Assembly (NCBI RefSeq): GCF_009017415.1
Contig: NC_092408.1
Location: 310,001-374,000, forward strand
Source: Aspergillus flavus
Lineage: Eukaryota > Ascomycota > Eurotiomycetes > Eurotiales > Aspergillaceae
DNA length: 64,000 nucleotides
Reading direction: 5' to 3'
Part shown: piece after piece, positions 12,378-23,908 of the stretch
Numbering within the stretch: the stretch's first letter is position 1
Layout: each line of letters starts with the position of its first letter
Program-made: the position numbers and the translations under genes
The notes under the pieces: model-generated
What the model was told of the DNA's origin: nothing
The model's database searches: none
What the model saw: the letters and a program-made list of their open reading frames with translations, nothing else

Positions 12378-13947
12378 CTACATAGTTAAATCCTGTATCT
12401 GACTGTAAGCCCATAGTCCGCTCTTGATCACACACCCAGTCAATAGTCCCCCGGCGAAAAGAGCCACACTAAGACACACCAGCTCAAGATGCCCTATATC
12501 TGTGATATCATAGAAAGTATCATTCAAATATGGAGGATACTTGCACGCCTTCCGAGGCCGATTGTCTTCACCGGAGCTGTATTTCTCTCTCCCGATCGTT
12601 TTGCCCACGCGCGGGATATGTTTGAAGTCAAAACGAGTGCGCTCTCGTAGCACTATCCCCTGATACAAGAGGTCTCGTGAGAGCTGGTATATAAAACTTA
12701 GCACAACTAAATCACTCAGGACGCGAGACTTGTAAAATATACCTTGATCATAAAACCATCAAACATAGGAATCGTCCGTTGCAGCCAAGCAAGCCCTAGA
12801 ACAAGAACACTGTAACCGGCAAACATAAAGTAGTATAAGAACCCGGGCTTCCCGAGCTCAAGCTCGTCGCAGATCTCGTCCCCGTTGATCCACCGACTAC
12901 CAGCCTCGATGAACTTCCTCGAGACATGGAACGGGGCAGGGAGGTTCGACACGCATTCGACAAAGTTATAAGCGACCACGCGTGACGTCTCCGTGGTATG
13001 CAGCTCGTGGGCGACCATACTCTCCATTGTGTGCTTGCTCTTCTCCACCGTCTCGAAGTATGATGTTGGTGTTCCGAGAAGGTAACCAAGGTATCGAAAG
13101 AGGGCGATGTAGTCTTTGACTTCATCGGGGGAAGGGTTGATCTTAAACCTAGGCAGTTGGAGCCACATTGGATTGCAGCAGAAAGTACTGATGGAGTGGA
13201 TACTATCTAATGTGTTGACGGGAGCACCATAATGGTCAATATCGAAGTAGTGAGGTTTTGTGCGACATAGATGCAGGATACGCTGTCGGACGGATGAATG
13301 GAGAAGTCGGACCCGGACGGTTGCAATATGGCCTTCGCCGCCAGGTTGGATGGTAGCGAGGTTGTGAGTGACTTGGATCAACCATTGGAAGGTCTCGAGT
13401 AATCTTTTTAGCAACATACGGGTCGAGAAGCTGCCAGTCCGGACGAGGACTTCCACGACGCTGGAGGCCGCCTTAACGTAGAATCCTAGTCAGTCGTACA
13501 CTGTTCAATGGATTTCCTAATGGTCAAAAGGAGTATTACAGAATTTTCTGCCACAAATCCCTGTAATGCAAAGCCAACAATGTTGGCAATTATATAGCGA
13601 TGCAAAAACCGCTGGCCTCGCTCAAGTTGCTCCCAGTTAACCCAGTCTGGGACTGTATGAGTTTCGTTCCAGAATCGAGTTAAGACCGCATCCTTCCTAT
13701 GATGGTCTCGGAGAATAGTGTAAAGATCATTTGAAGGAGGACTGGTCCCTTTTGCTTTGCTATCTTCTAGCAATGAAGATCGTATAAACTGAAGCCGTTC
13801 CAGGGCAGCAGCACCCAATGTATCAAACTGCTGACGCAGAGGCTCTGTCTTCTCTCTGGCGAGATGGCTATCCGTCCAAGTAAAAGAGTAGCCCCATTTG
13901 CGGACATGGTCGCCAGGGCTAGAGTTAGGGGGTAGAGTGGTGTTCAT
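12378..13947 (-). CDS. MpaB-like (DUF2236 / rubber oxygenase-type) membrane oxygenase
   Basis: Members of this family include MpaB of mycophenolic acid biosynthesis, an ER-bound oxygenase that cleaves a prenyl side chain, and bacterial latex-clearing protein. Three exons (13947-13540, 13471-12743, 12683-12378) give 480 residues. The family core is visible: VRTGSFSTRMLLKRLLETF, GEGHIATVRVRLLHSSVRQR with the conserved R-x-R-x-x-H-x-x-V-R cluster, and FCCNPMWLQLPRF. These are followed by DYIALFRYLGYLLGTP. Hydrophobic segments occur near the end of exon 1 and in the C-terminal third (FMFAGYSVLVLGLAWL; CLSVALFAGGLLTGCV), consistent with membrane attachment. The second intron uses the acceptor at 12684, the only choice that keeps the C-terminal frame. 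It is divergently transcribed from a terpene synthase, which suggests it oxidises a terpenoid. Substrate is unknown. Confidence 0.82.
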
Positions 13948-15068
13948 ATCGTTAATGACTTGAGGAAAAACTCGAGTATATCAATGTAAACAAAGCTGTG
14001 AGCATTTTCGGGCTATTGAGGGCAGAATGCTGGAATTTATGCTCATCTACTTGCTATAGAGCCAATATTACATCTGCACTGTCAAGTTCAGACGACATCC
14101 GGCCGAATCTGTCCTTCTACACATCCCCAGAACGACCCAAGCTCTGTTATGCCCCCACATTCGTCAGGCTTTAGTGCCATGAAGTGCGCTGTGTATGACA
14201 AATGTTAGTTTTGCATTCGGAGGCCATCCGAGACCAGAAAGAGAGATTATAAACTTCGCAGATCAGCCCCGATCGTCATTGCAGTCCAATCGTGTGGAAC
14301 TACGTATAGGGATCAAGGTGTTGTATTGCTTTTTCCGAGGAGGACAGTGGCCAACATTGCATTGGCTGACGGGAGGATGGGATGATAAGAAAATCCTATG
14401 AAAGAAATCGATATCCACGCGCAACTATACGTGGCTGTACCATTCCACTGGAACTGCACACAGAACCATGACTTGGTCGATGCTCCATAAAGCGCGCTAA
14501 ATCCATTAATGGTGAACGGTTCCCCACTCGACAGAGTCAACCATCGTGTCGGAGGCCGGATAAGAGATCCGCTCAGGCCTATAATTCAATAGATCGAATT
14601 AGTTTGAGGCAACAATAAAGTCTCAGATATGGCTTGAATAAGGAACCACGATCATCATGAACGAGATCCCGATCTAAAGATCGATAGTGCAGGATCATCA
14701 GCCACTGTGGCGAAGTACTTGCGGTAATATTGGGATAATCATTAGTGAACTATATGACTATCAACTAATCCACCTTCTTTCTTTTGTCTGCAGGTAGCAG
14801 AATTCGGTAATGGACTTTCCTGGAAAACACATAATCGATGTAACCCGTGGCCCGGGATTGTCTTTTCTAGGTAGACCTTGACATCATTCAGGGTTTTCTG
14901 CGCATTTGGCAATGGTTCAAGGGATGACTAGTCTTGCTTGGAAAATGAGTATCATCATAATCGCAGTATTTAAGGGCGGTAGCAGCTAACAGGGTACCTG
15001 TTTTCTTTCACTAATTAGAGGCTGTCTCAATTTGCACACCAATTTTTCATTGGGTTTTTGTCTTTACC
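13948..15068. promoter_or_regulatory. Shared divergent promoter region of the MpaB-like and terpene synthase genes
   Basis: These 1.1 kb separate two divergently transcribed genes that probably act in one pathway. A TATA-like sequence TATTTAAG lies at 14967-14974, about 100 bases before the terpene synthase start. No coding frame is supported. Shared control of the two genes is inference from arrangement only. Confidence 0.45.
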
Positions 15069-16708
15069 ATGGAGATCCCACGACTTTCTGACGAATTGAT
15101 ATTGCCAATGGGGAAGAATGCGCGTCGAGATGCCCATGTGTCCGTACGCCTTCCTAACATGTTTGTGCTCTTCTTATCAGAAAAGCCAGCAACGAACACG
15201 TATTATGAGAGGGTAAAAGAGGAGTCCGAGTTATGGATAGCAAGGTCAGTATGTCCTCCAGAAGAAACAACATGCAGCGCTAAACGGGTGCATTGCAGAA
15301 TATGTGCATTTGGCGACAGGACTCGAAGGGTTATCACAAACTGTGATTTTTCGTACTTTTGCTCAATCGTAGTACCAGATGCTTCGCGTTTGGAATTTCA
15401 GACGATATGCGATTGGGGCAACTGGGTATGTGTATTAACCCTGACACGATAAATGCCCTTTGAAGGTATCACTGCTAACCTGTGCCGTTTGGTATCGCAA
15501 CCAGGTCTTCCCGTTTGATGATAGTGAGCTTTGCGGTGATTGTCTTTCTGGTCAAAATACTAAGCCATATCTCTCCAGTGTTCGACAATGGAGGCCTAAA
15601 GGATGACCCCATACAAGCTCAACAATTGGTCAACAGTCTCCTAAATGGTATGCAGGATGATAGGACTGTGTCAGACGATAGCGAAGAGCACCCTCTGGTT
15701 CAAGTCCATAATTCCGTATGGCGTCGCCTTGCCAAGGTAAGTACCGGCTACTTTCTTGCCTTTTTCTGCTTGCCAGGAGAGATTTGCTAACCTGCATAGG
15801 CTACTCCAATCGGTATGATCCTTAACGCTGCGACACCCGTGGCCCCGACTAATGAATATTCAAGGTGTCCGTCGCAGGTTTGCAAAGGCGATGAGAGATT
15901 ATTGTAACGGAGCCATCGAACAAGTTCATAGTTGTTCTAGGGGTGAATACCCCACACTCGACGAGATGCTCGCATTACGCAGACAGTCTGCCGGAGTTTC
16001 ACCTCTCTTTGCCCTAGTTGAGTACGTCCCCGCAGTCACTCAAGGTATATTCACGCAATACCGTTAACACTGAGCAGGTATGGTCACAAACTCCATATCC
16101 CAGACTCAGTCTTCGAGACTAGAAGCATCAAAGAGATAGAAAGAATAGGAATTGACCTAGTCCTACTGTGAGTGTTGACCCAAAAGAGAGATGGACTGAA
16201 AACTCAACGACCATAGTCAAAACGACATTCTCTCGTATTGCAAAGAAGAGGTCAGTACCTATGAAAAATCTACAAAGCCAGTTCGTCCGGGATATCTCTG
16301 CTGACGTACTGGAATTGTAGAAAGAAGGTGTAGCTCATAACATGGTTGCCATTTGTCGACGAGCGGGAATGCCCGCACAGATGGCCTTTGACCACATTGG
16401 TGGTATGCTCCTTTCTTGTTATCATGACTGGTACCTTGCGCTAGCAGACCTACCCAGTTGGGGCCAGAGTGTCGATTCGGAGGTCCAACAATACATTCGT
16501 GGAGTACAAAATGTTGTCAAAGCTAATCTTCACTGGAGGTGAGTGACGACCGACTGCAAGTTATTATGACGGCATCCTGGCTCGACACTAATGTTTAAAC
16601 AGCTTTCGTTCCGGACGGTACTTTGGAGAGGCGAATGAAGAGGTCCGAAAGACCGGCATCGTAACCGTGCAGCCACAGAGTGCCGATGTTGAGCTATCAA
16701 TTCTCTAA
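15069..16708 (+). CDS. Class I terpene synthase (terpene cyclase)
   Basis: Class I terpene synthases ionise a prenyl diphosphate and cyclise it; fungal enzymes of this size are usually sesquiterpene cyclases. Ten exons were assigned: 15069-15244, 15299-15425, 15505-15523, 15579-15736, 15800-15812, 15865-16021, 16078-16167, 16217-16250, 16321-16538 and 16603-16708, for 365 residues. Splicing gives WGNWVFPFDDMFDNGGL, containing the aspartate-rich DDMFD motif that binds magnesium. Further on is the NSE motif NDILSYCKE (N-D-x-x-S-x-x-x-E) and the late Arg-Tyr pair in SGRYFG that contacts diphosphate. All three signatures are intact, so the enzyme is predicted active. Two micro-exons (19 and 13 bases) are needed to keep the frame. 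The product cannot be predicted. It is divergent from an MpaB-like oxygenase, which fits a small terpenoid cluster. Confidence 0.92.
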
Positions 16709-17462
16709 GGCTGTGTGCAGGGCTGTCTTCCTGGTTTAAGGCGTTTATAAATTGATCAGTTTCAATTGTATGACATTTGGATACAGCCAGTGTTATGAGT
16801 GCTTGAAAGAGAGCACCAGTGGGGCGAGAATCGTGACTCAAGAGCTATCAGATCGATTGAACGTAAAGGGAAATTTGACCCTCCACTTTGCTATACTACC
16901 TATACACGTGTTCATACGTAGTTCACACCTGTGTCTACAACTGATTAGAGGAAAATTAAAATCAAGCTTCATATAACATTACGATATTCGAACATACAGC
17001 AAAACAGATACAAAACTCCAACCTTCTCCGATTCACCCAATCATTCTCCATCTCTTGTTATTCATTATACTCCATATCCATCCCGCTCTTAGCTTCCTGC
17101 CAACAGCTAGAGAGAATATACAAAAACAATTCCACAACTCCATCACCAAGCCCTAGAGAGTATTATTAACTGATGTATGTAATTAGTATAGAAATGCTGG
17201 AATAGTCATTTTTCACATTGCCGCGAGGTACGGTTGGTCGTTCTCATAAATTGACGGCGTTTTCAAGGCGTTTGACAACGTATACATGTCCTGCAATTAT
17301 TGGCTAAGAACATGAAGTATTGACTCATGTCTAGTCGCACAGGTAAGATCATAGAATACCAAGCAGCTGGCACCGTAGATCCTGCGGAAAGCAACACGGT
17401 TAGTTCTTTATAGCAGATTCCCAAACATGACCACCTTACCCTACTCCCTAGGCTTCCTCTCT
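16709..17462. other. Convergent 3' spacer between terpene synthase and MARVEL gene
   Basis: This 754-base AT-rich spacer sits between convergent 3' ends. Small frames on both strands lack any family features. Nothing else was identified. Confidence 0.5.
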
Positions 17463-18182
17463 TTAGACCTGGGCCATGCTGGGACGGGCTCCACGGGCGG
17501 GACCCGTCCGGGGGCGAAGGTTGACGGATCGGCGGGCGGCCAAGGATGAAAGGGCGATGGAAGCCGTGTATCCAGCCCAGGCGAGCCAAAGGAAGGCAGT
17601 GGATGCCTGCGCCTCACGGCAACGTTTCTCGCGGTGCACGGAGCCATTGGTAATCTCGTTGTTGAGAGTGTATTCCTAGATGATCGACAATCAGCCGGTG
17701 GATCTCAATAGTGGGTGGGTCTGCCGATAGCACGAATCCTGCTGCGATCGATGTGCATCTCAGATCCCGAGCTTCATTGATCACACGTACGTTGTTGCTG
17801 CAGCTGTGGGCCTCGAGCCTAGCGGCCAATGCGATACCGGCCGTAAGGAAGAAAATCGCATTGAGAGTGTCCAAGACGATCATGATGATCGGGTGGATCG
17901 CCCAGTCGAGATTAAAGGACGCTGGCACCAAGTAGAACAGCGAGAACATGGAAAATGCCGACACAAACATGGCATAGTTGACGGTCGCAGGGTTTCCGCT
18001 AAATGAATCGGCGATCATGTTACCAACGAGGGCCATGACCAGCAGGGTCCATAGGAACTGTTTCAAAGCGCATCTTGTTAGATAATTCTGTGGTACTAGG
18101 TGCGATATTGGGACTCCCGTCACTATCAAGAGCGACATACCTCCCACAGCCGAAGGCCGAGCTGAATCGCGTTCATAGCCAT
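17463..18182 (-). CDS. MARVEL-domain (Nce102-like) four-span membrane protein
   Basis: Three exons (18182-18141, 18057-17791, 17675-17463) encode 173 residues. The protein has four hydrophobic spans: the N-terminal QLGLRLWEFLWTLLVMALVG, AMFVSAFSMFSLFYLVPAS, IIMIVLDTLNAIFFLTAGIA and STAFLWLAWAGYTASIAL. A cytosolic, Arg/Pro-rich tail ends in SMAQV. The fungal MARVEL signature is present before the last span: a Cys near the end of span 3 (AHSCSNN) and CREAQASTAFLW. Family members such as Nce102 organise plasma-membrane (eisosome) domains and non-classical export. The third exon was chosen because GTACGT at 17790 and TAG at 17676 remove an unrelated segment and restore the family's last span. The function in this species is inference. 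Confidence 0.82.
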
Positions 18183-19569
18183 TTCGACAGCTTAGGCTTT
18201 GTATACGTTGGTGAATACGTTTAGTCTCGGACAGTCGCGTACGGTGAACCGCGTCGATTGTGTAGGATATTCGCAGCAGAGAGAAACTGTCTCAGGCGCT
18301 AAAAAGGCGCAATGTTTGTGGAGCTAGTCGAAGATAGATTGGCAAAAGTAAAAAGGATTCTAGGGATGATGGGGTTGATATTGTATGAGCGGAATGTTCG
18401 GGAGGGCGGGCGATGACGATATGCTGCGGGATGGCTGCGACGTCATGCGAATCATGAAATCACCACCAACGCAAATAAAAAAAAAATTTTCTAAATGGAT
18501 AGTGGATTAGCAACCACTCTCTGAGAGAAAGAGTTACTAAATGATGGTATCCTACATTATATACTACCTAGTTCACCTCGGAGAATATCCAACCGCGCCT
18601 CCTTGAGAAACAGTTGTCAGGCATTTCTGCAGTGCCTATCACTTATTCTTAGCGCTGGCCTGCTATAGTATACATCCTATAACAACAAAATATCAGAGAA
18701 GCGCCTCATGCAGGCAAGGCGGTGCTCTGTGCAACTTCGTCGGCCCATCATCCTATGCGATCTTCCGCCTCGATCCGACATGAAACGTAAATGCCGTCAC
18801 CATTCCCTCTAACTCTCGATGAAAGTCCAAAACTTAAACCGACCCCAATGACGATAGGTTCCAAAGGTAGGCGACCTGTCGCCCAATGAAACCCTATACT
18901 CCCCCAAGAGATCCAGGGTCCCTCTGACATCGATTTCCCCTTTACCAGTCATGGCCTGTTCTAGCTTCGACGCATATAGTTAGCTTCAATTGAGATAAGG
19001 ATTTCTTCATGTATTCCTATACTCAGTACCATAGCTCCAGAATCAGAAGAATCCTGTTTGCCAACTCACCCTAGTAAAGACCCCAGTTTTGCATCATGAA
19101 GGCATTCGTTCATACTGAAGACAATGTGGACGAACGAGCCTCATTAATATTAGAAAGGATCTAGCTCAGCTATATGGAAGCGCCAGTGGCGTGACTCGGC
19201 AGTCATGGTCTAGGCACTCGGCTGTCTTCTGAACCACACCAGTTCAATATGAGATAATCGGCTCGTTCCTAGACCACTCCTTATGGCATACTTTAGGGTT
19301 ACTTTACGAAGTCTCCGCAGTTACTCAATAACGCGGCGCTAACTCCCAACAAGAGCTCATATGATGCCCGAAGCCTATACATTGAGTTTCTATGATCTCG
19401 GACGAGGTGAACACAGAGAAAGTTTATCTAAGTATTGCTGCTGTGTTGTCATAGAAAATGGCAAATGATACATGTATACAGTACATTAAGTGCTGGAAAA
19501 GCGAGTAAATGTGGTCCCTCGCGTACTTGTAGAAGATCCATACAACAATGTGCTTACATATGTATAGCT
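18183..19569. other. Intergenic spacer without recognised genes
   Basis: About 1.4 kb lies between the MARVEL gene start and the 3' end of the sphingomyelinase gene. A short poly-A run (about 18478-18486) and AT-rich stretches occur. Frames up to about 108 codons show no protein-family features. I see no gene in it. Confidence 0.5.
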
Positions 19570-21830
19570 TTACTTTGTAGATGGCGTAAATGCGCTTTGC
19601 ACAGACCCGTACCTACCTCCTCTGTCAGTATACCATGTTGTGTGGATCAATGTGGTAGACTCACCCTTGGGTACATTGCTTGCCGAGGGCCACACTTCCG
19701 CTCCTCATGTAGCAGATCTTGGCCTTCCAGCACTCCGCAGTTGTGCACTTGGGACTCTTAACGCTCATCTTACCCTGTAGTTCGTTTTGCTGGGTTACTA
19801 GGTCTCCGTCCCTCTCCATAGCCTCGGTAACTTGATGCCAGAACGTTGCATTCAGGGGGGCCTCCTTGTCCCACCCAGCGGCAGAGCCATACGTTTCCCG
19901 TGTAGAATATTCGAACTGATATACCGGTCCCGTCTCCGTGAGAGAGCTGAAGTCAGACACGTTGCTGAAGAAGGTGTATGCTTCGTAGATGTTGAAATCC
20001 CCTGTATCCACTTCGTACAATCTGAAGCCGCTGTTAAGATTTGTCAAAGGGGTTACGCTGGGTCCAATCCAGCCAGTGGTCAAAGCATTTTCGGCATTCT
20101 GAACTGTGCCGTTGTTCGCGTAGTATACCATGAATTGATCTTCATGCGTGTGGCCGAAGAATATGTTTGCAATAACATGAGGGGAGTAGCGGTCTACAAT
20201 CTGGTAGAAGAGATTCGTGGGATCAGGGAGAGGGTTGGAACCATCCCATCCAGAGAGAACATGGCCAACAAGCCAAACACGCTCGCCACGGTCCTCTGCT
20301 TCCTGAAGCTCGGAGATCATCCAAGCAAAGATACCGGAGTTGTCAGGGTTTGTTATGTTGATGAAATTTAAATAATTAGACTTATACCAGAAATCTTCAA
20401 GTCACACGTCAGTGAATCGCACTATTAAGGTCCTGGTGACTGACTTACCTGTGTTGAACGTGATAATGCGCAAACCATGATGGGTTTTAATGCTGTATGC
20501 CCCATAGTGAAGCTTGGCTTCCTGGACAGCGGCTTCATCAATCCACCCTTCGTGTCGCCACAGCCCTGCAACATGATCATAGTTCCAGCTCTGTTGCTGG
20601 CCCAATGGTCCTGGAAGGCTGTGTGGAGATTCAATGTTCTCAGGGCTGGTATCGTGGTTGCCCAAAGCAGCGAAGACTGGCCCTGAGAGGTATGACTTCA
20701 GCATACCATATACACTAGTTTCTGTGTATTGAGTATAGGCCCGATCAACTTGAGTAGCGGGGTCGTCATGCGAGACTAAATCTCCTGTATACAAGGTGAA
20801 GGCCAAAGGATTCTTGTCCTTGTCAGTTCCAGTCAAAGGTCCAACAGCTTCCAGGGCGGCAAGACCAAGGTCATATGGTGTATCACATTTGTAGGACCCA
20901 TAGACAGAAGCAGGAAGGAGAACCTGGTTTTCTGAATACGAGTTGAAGAGATTGCTTCGGCAACACATGCCCGATGAGCAGTTTGCCTCAGAATTCACGG
21001 AGTAACGTGGGTCCAGATGAAAATCCGACAAGTGCAGCACCTTAATCCGCTCACCACTAGGACTAGGAACGCGTGGGTTTGCCGGCTTTGGCTTTGGGAA
21101 CCAATCCGACACGTTTAACGGGTTCGTCACAGGCTGACTGCAGAAAGTGCTGCTCAGGGAATTGCATATGTAGTCTCCGTCTAGACCCTGAACGTCTGCA
21201 TAGGCTAGGACTTGAGTCCAAATCGCTCCAAACGCACTCGCCGTGTACTTCTCTTCACATGCATCGTCCGAGGCGAACTTGAACTTTTTGCATAGAGAGA
21301 TCAACGTTTCGGGCACTATTGTTGGCGCAAACAAAGCAGCCGGTTTAGCCGCGGCCAAAGCTGCCTTGCAAGTGGTGCAGTTACTGTTCGTATTGTTCGC
21401 AGCGATGATGCGGGTAACATTGGCCACTACCCCGTGAACCAATGCCTGTTGTTGGGGCTCCGATAGATTTACAGATGGCTCTGGGAAGAAAACAGGGTCG
21501 TTATTCTCCTTCGGGATGGTATCAGGATTCGTCAAGTCATAAGGGAACGTGATATTCAATATAGGATCATGAATAATTGGTTGCGGCTCTTGGGTTGGCT
21601 CTGCAGGTAGATAATAATAAGATCTAGATCAAGAGTTGTCAGTATTTTTCTTCAAATCGGTACTGCGTTTGAACAATTGAAACATACGAGAAGGCACTGG
21701 TCGGAAAGCCAGCTGGGGCTTCATAAGACGGAGCCCCAGGCAGCGACGAGGCAGCAAGAGCATCAGCCAGGTTTGTGCTGACGCCGGCCAGAACGGCCTG
21801 CATTGTTATAAAATGAGACGCGTAAACCAT
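19570..21830 (-). CDS. Secreted acid sphingomyelinase-like phosphodiesterase
   Basis: The enzyme belongs to the metallophosphoesterases that hydrolyse sphingomyelin or related phosphodiesters. Exons are 21830-21688, 21623-20449, 20394-19665 and probably 19612-19570, for about 696 residues. The N-terminus looks like a signal sequence, with ATG at 21830 or 21803. A saposin-B-like Cys region follows (NCTTCKAALAAAK, SLCKKF, YICNSLSSTFC). The metal-binding blocks are HLSDFHLDPRY, YTGDLVSHD, ALGNHDTSP, WLVGHVLSGWD and IFFGHTHEDQF, all intact. Many N-x-S/T sequons fit secretion. The unspliced last frame stops at 19661. A 52-nt intron (19664-19613) would instead give a GYGSVQSAF tail, which I find more family-like but less certain. 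It is not obviously part of the neighbouring clusters. Confidence 0.88.
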
Positions 21831-23389
21831 GAGTCCGATAAGCACCGATTGTTCGCTATATCAGATACAATTGAGGCGAGACGAGACGACGCCCACGACC
21901 CCTAACAATGTGGTCACAGCGAGTAAGACGTGTGACTATCAGCATGGCGATTGAATTTGCGGAAAGCATCATAATTATATAGGGGCGGGAGGTAGTTGTT
22001 GAGCACTGCAGGTATTGACTCTTCCTTATCTGGAAAAGGGATGCACGTGGCGCTGATCTTTAGATCGACTGGACACAGTGAGGTTGGGGAAATGAAATTT
22101 GTGGAGAAAGCGTCACAGCTAGTACGGACATACTACGAAGCAGGGAAGTTGAGCAATTCAGACTCAATTATACACATGGATAATCATCATGATATTGGAC
22201 ATAGGGACGTATAGAAGGTAAAGTACATAGATACTGAGGGTTTGCAGTACCCATGGGTACCTTAAGGAATCGCGAAATATGATTGGTCGAATTCAGCCCA
22301 TCACAGTTTTTGTACCTTTTTTCGTCAGCTTTTATGTATGCTAATAGTAGTTCTAGCATCAATGGCTCTCTATTACTCTCCTGGCTTTCTTTCGTTATTA
22401 TCTTGTGCCCTCTCACCAATGTCTCCATGGTCGGAACTTGACGTGCAAAACATAGGTTGATGGGCCCCTTGATCGAAAGCTACCTAGTAGCCTAGCTATT
22501 GAACTTTAAAGTTCTCAAAGGACTTTGAATCCTATTTATGTGACTCTTATCTTTCAAGGTTGGATTAATATTCTTGAATGAAAGCATGTCGCTGTACAGC
22601 TCTCGAGCCTATATGTGGGTGTGAGTCTGGTTAGTCTTGTAAAATATACAGTATCTCGCCTCAGGCTTATAAAAGAAACTACAGAAGGACTCTAAAGTAC
22701 AGGAGATAAGTAGGCGTGATTTTTAAAAAAGAGAATATATGAATCTATAATATTTCCTGGTGTTTAATTGTATATTGAGGAGAGTACTATGCCCTCAATC
22801 CAAAACGAGCACTAGATATATATATTTACTCCAGCCCTATCACTGGATTACGTGATCGACACCAGCAACAGCCCTGAGCAAGATATATTTCTACTCACTC
22901 CACTAAAGCCAATGTGTTTCACGACGATGCAATGGATAATTACAGCCTGAAACTCCATTCCAGGTTCAGGTTCGGCTACCAACTCATCATTCAATCATGA
23001 TTCGATTGCCAGGGACCCATTCAGGCGGAGATCCATTGTCTCGGGAGTGACCAAGCTCAGGATCGACGCGATTATCATCTTGGGGCTAACGGCTAGATCA
23101 TGATGTCATGGGATCCCGAGGTGATGAAGAAACTCTCTGAGAGTTTTTAAGGGTTCGGGAGTGCTTAGCCACTGGTTGACCCATCTACATATGTTGTGGG
23201 CTCTTCGGCGAAGTGGTTACGTAGGTAGACAACTTTAAGTTCACCATAGTGGTTAAAGACTATTTTTAAAGAACCCAAAATGAATATATTATTCTAATTT
23301 ACCCGAGGTAACTTTTCCCTCGTATCGCTTTCGCATCGCTTTCGCGCTTGTGCTCCAGGATCTAGACTAAACACATCGTTGTCTTCAAA
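21831..23389. other. Intergenic AT-rich spacer
   Basis: These 1.56 kb lie between two divergent genes and must hold both promoters. AT-rich tracts occur around 22480-22800. No gene, repeat family or RNA gene was recognised. Confidence 0.5.
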
Positions 23390-23908
23390 ATGCCGGTTCT
23401 TCCTTCTTTACAAGGATCCACCTTCGATGAAGACATTCGCGATCGTCATTTGATATATGACTATGCAGCGCAGGATACGGAGGGAAATCCAGAGAAATGG
23501 CGCTATGAAATGTGGTTCTACAACGAGGACCGCATAAACTATGCCATTCATGGGGGCCCCATGGCGGGGCGTTCGGCGTTTCAATCGGCCACATACCAAT
23601 GCATCCGGCCCGGAGAGTTATGGCAGTGTAACTGGCTCGAGGAAACCGGCACCGTCTGTTCATTGGTTTTCGATATTTCGCGGAAGCATATCACGACCTT
23701 GATAGCCTTTTCCAAGGGACACTGGGAGAAAAATACGACTGCTCGTGGCGATAAGCGCAATCCAGAGGATCTAGCACGAATGAGGAGTTTGGCTCAAATC
23801 GGTACCCAAGTCGATCGGATACTTTTGAGCGAACAGGCCGAGATCTTGGAGGATTTCCGTGGTCCGGGTAATTTGAAACCAATACAGATGGATTGGCCGA
23901 CGTTGTGA
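23390..23908 (+). CDS. Phenolic acid decarboxylase (ferulate/p-coumarate decarboxylase)
   Basis: Phenolic acid decarboxylases remove CO2 from ferulic, coumaric or caffeic acid to give vinylphenols without a cofactor, a detoxification step for plant phenolics. The gene is a single exon of 172 residues, the usual length. Family blocks are visible: HLIYDYAAQD, KWRYEMWFYNEDRINYAIHGG with the catalytic Tyr/Glu cluster, GPMAGRSAFQSATYQCIRPG, CNWLEETGTVCSLVFDI and FSKGHWEKN. It is intronless in a neighbourhood where most genes are spliced, and the family is widespread in bacteria, so an old transfer is possible. No neighbour is clearly linked in function, although a flavonol-type catabolic island lies 21 kb downstream. 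Confidence 0.9.
   Translation: MPVLPSLQGSTFDEDIRDRHLIYDYAAQDTEGNPEKWRYEMWFYNEDRINYAIHGGPMAGRSAFQSATYQCIRPGELWQCNWLEETGTVCSLVFDISRKHITTLIAFSKGHWEKNTTARGDKRNPEDLARMRSLAQIGTQVDRILLSEQAEILEDFRGPGNLKPIQMDWPTL

Noticed and set aside
12697..12742. Shorter introns (36 or 46 nt) for the last junction of the MpaB-like gene
   Set aside because: Both give a stop or a wrong frame. Only the acceptor at 12684 keeps the C-terminal frame and has a branch point at a suitable distance.
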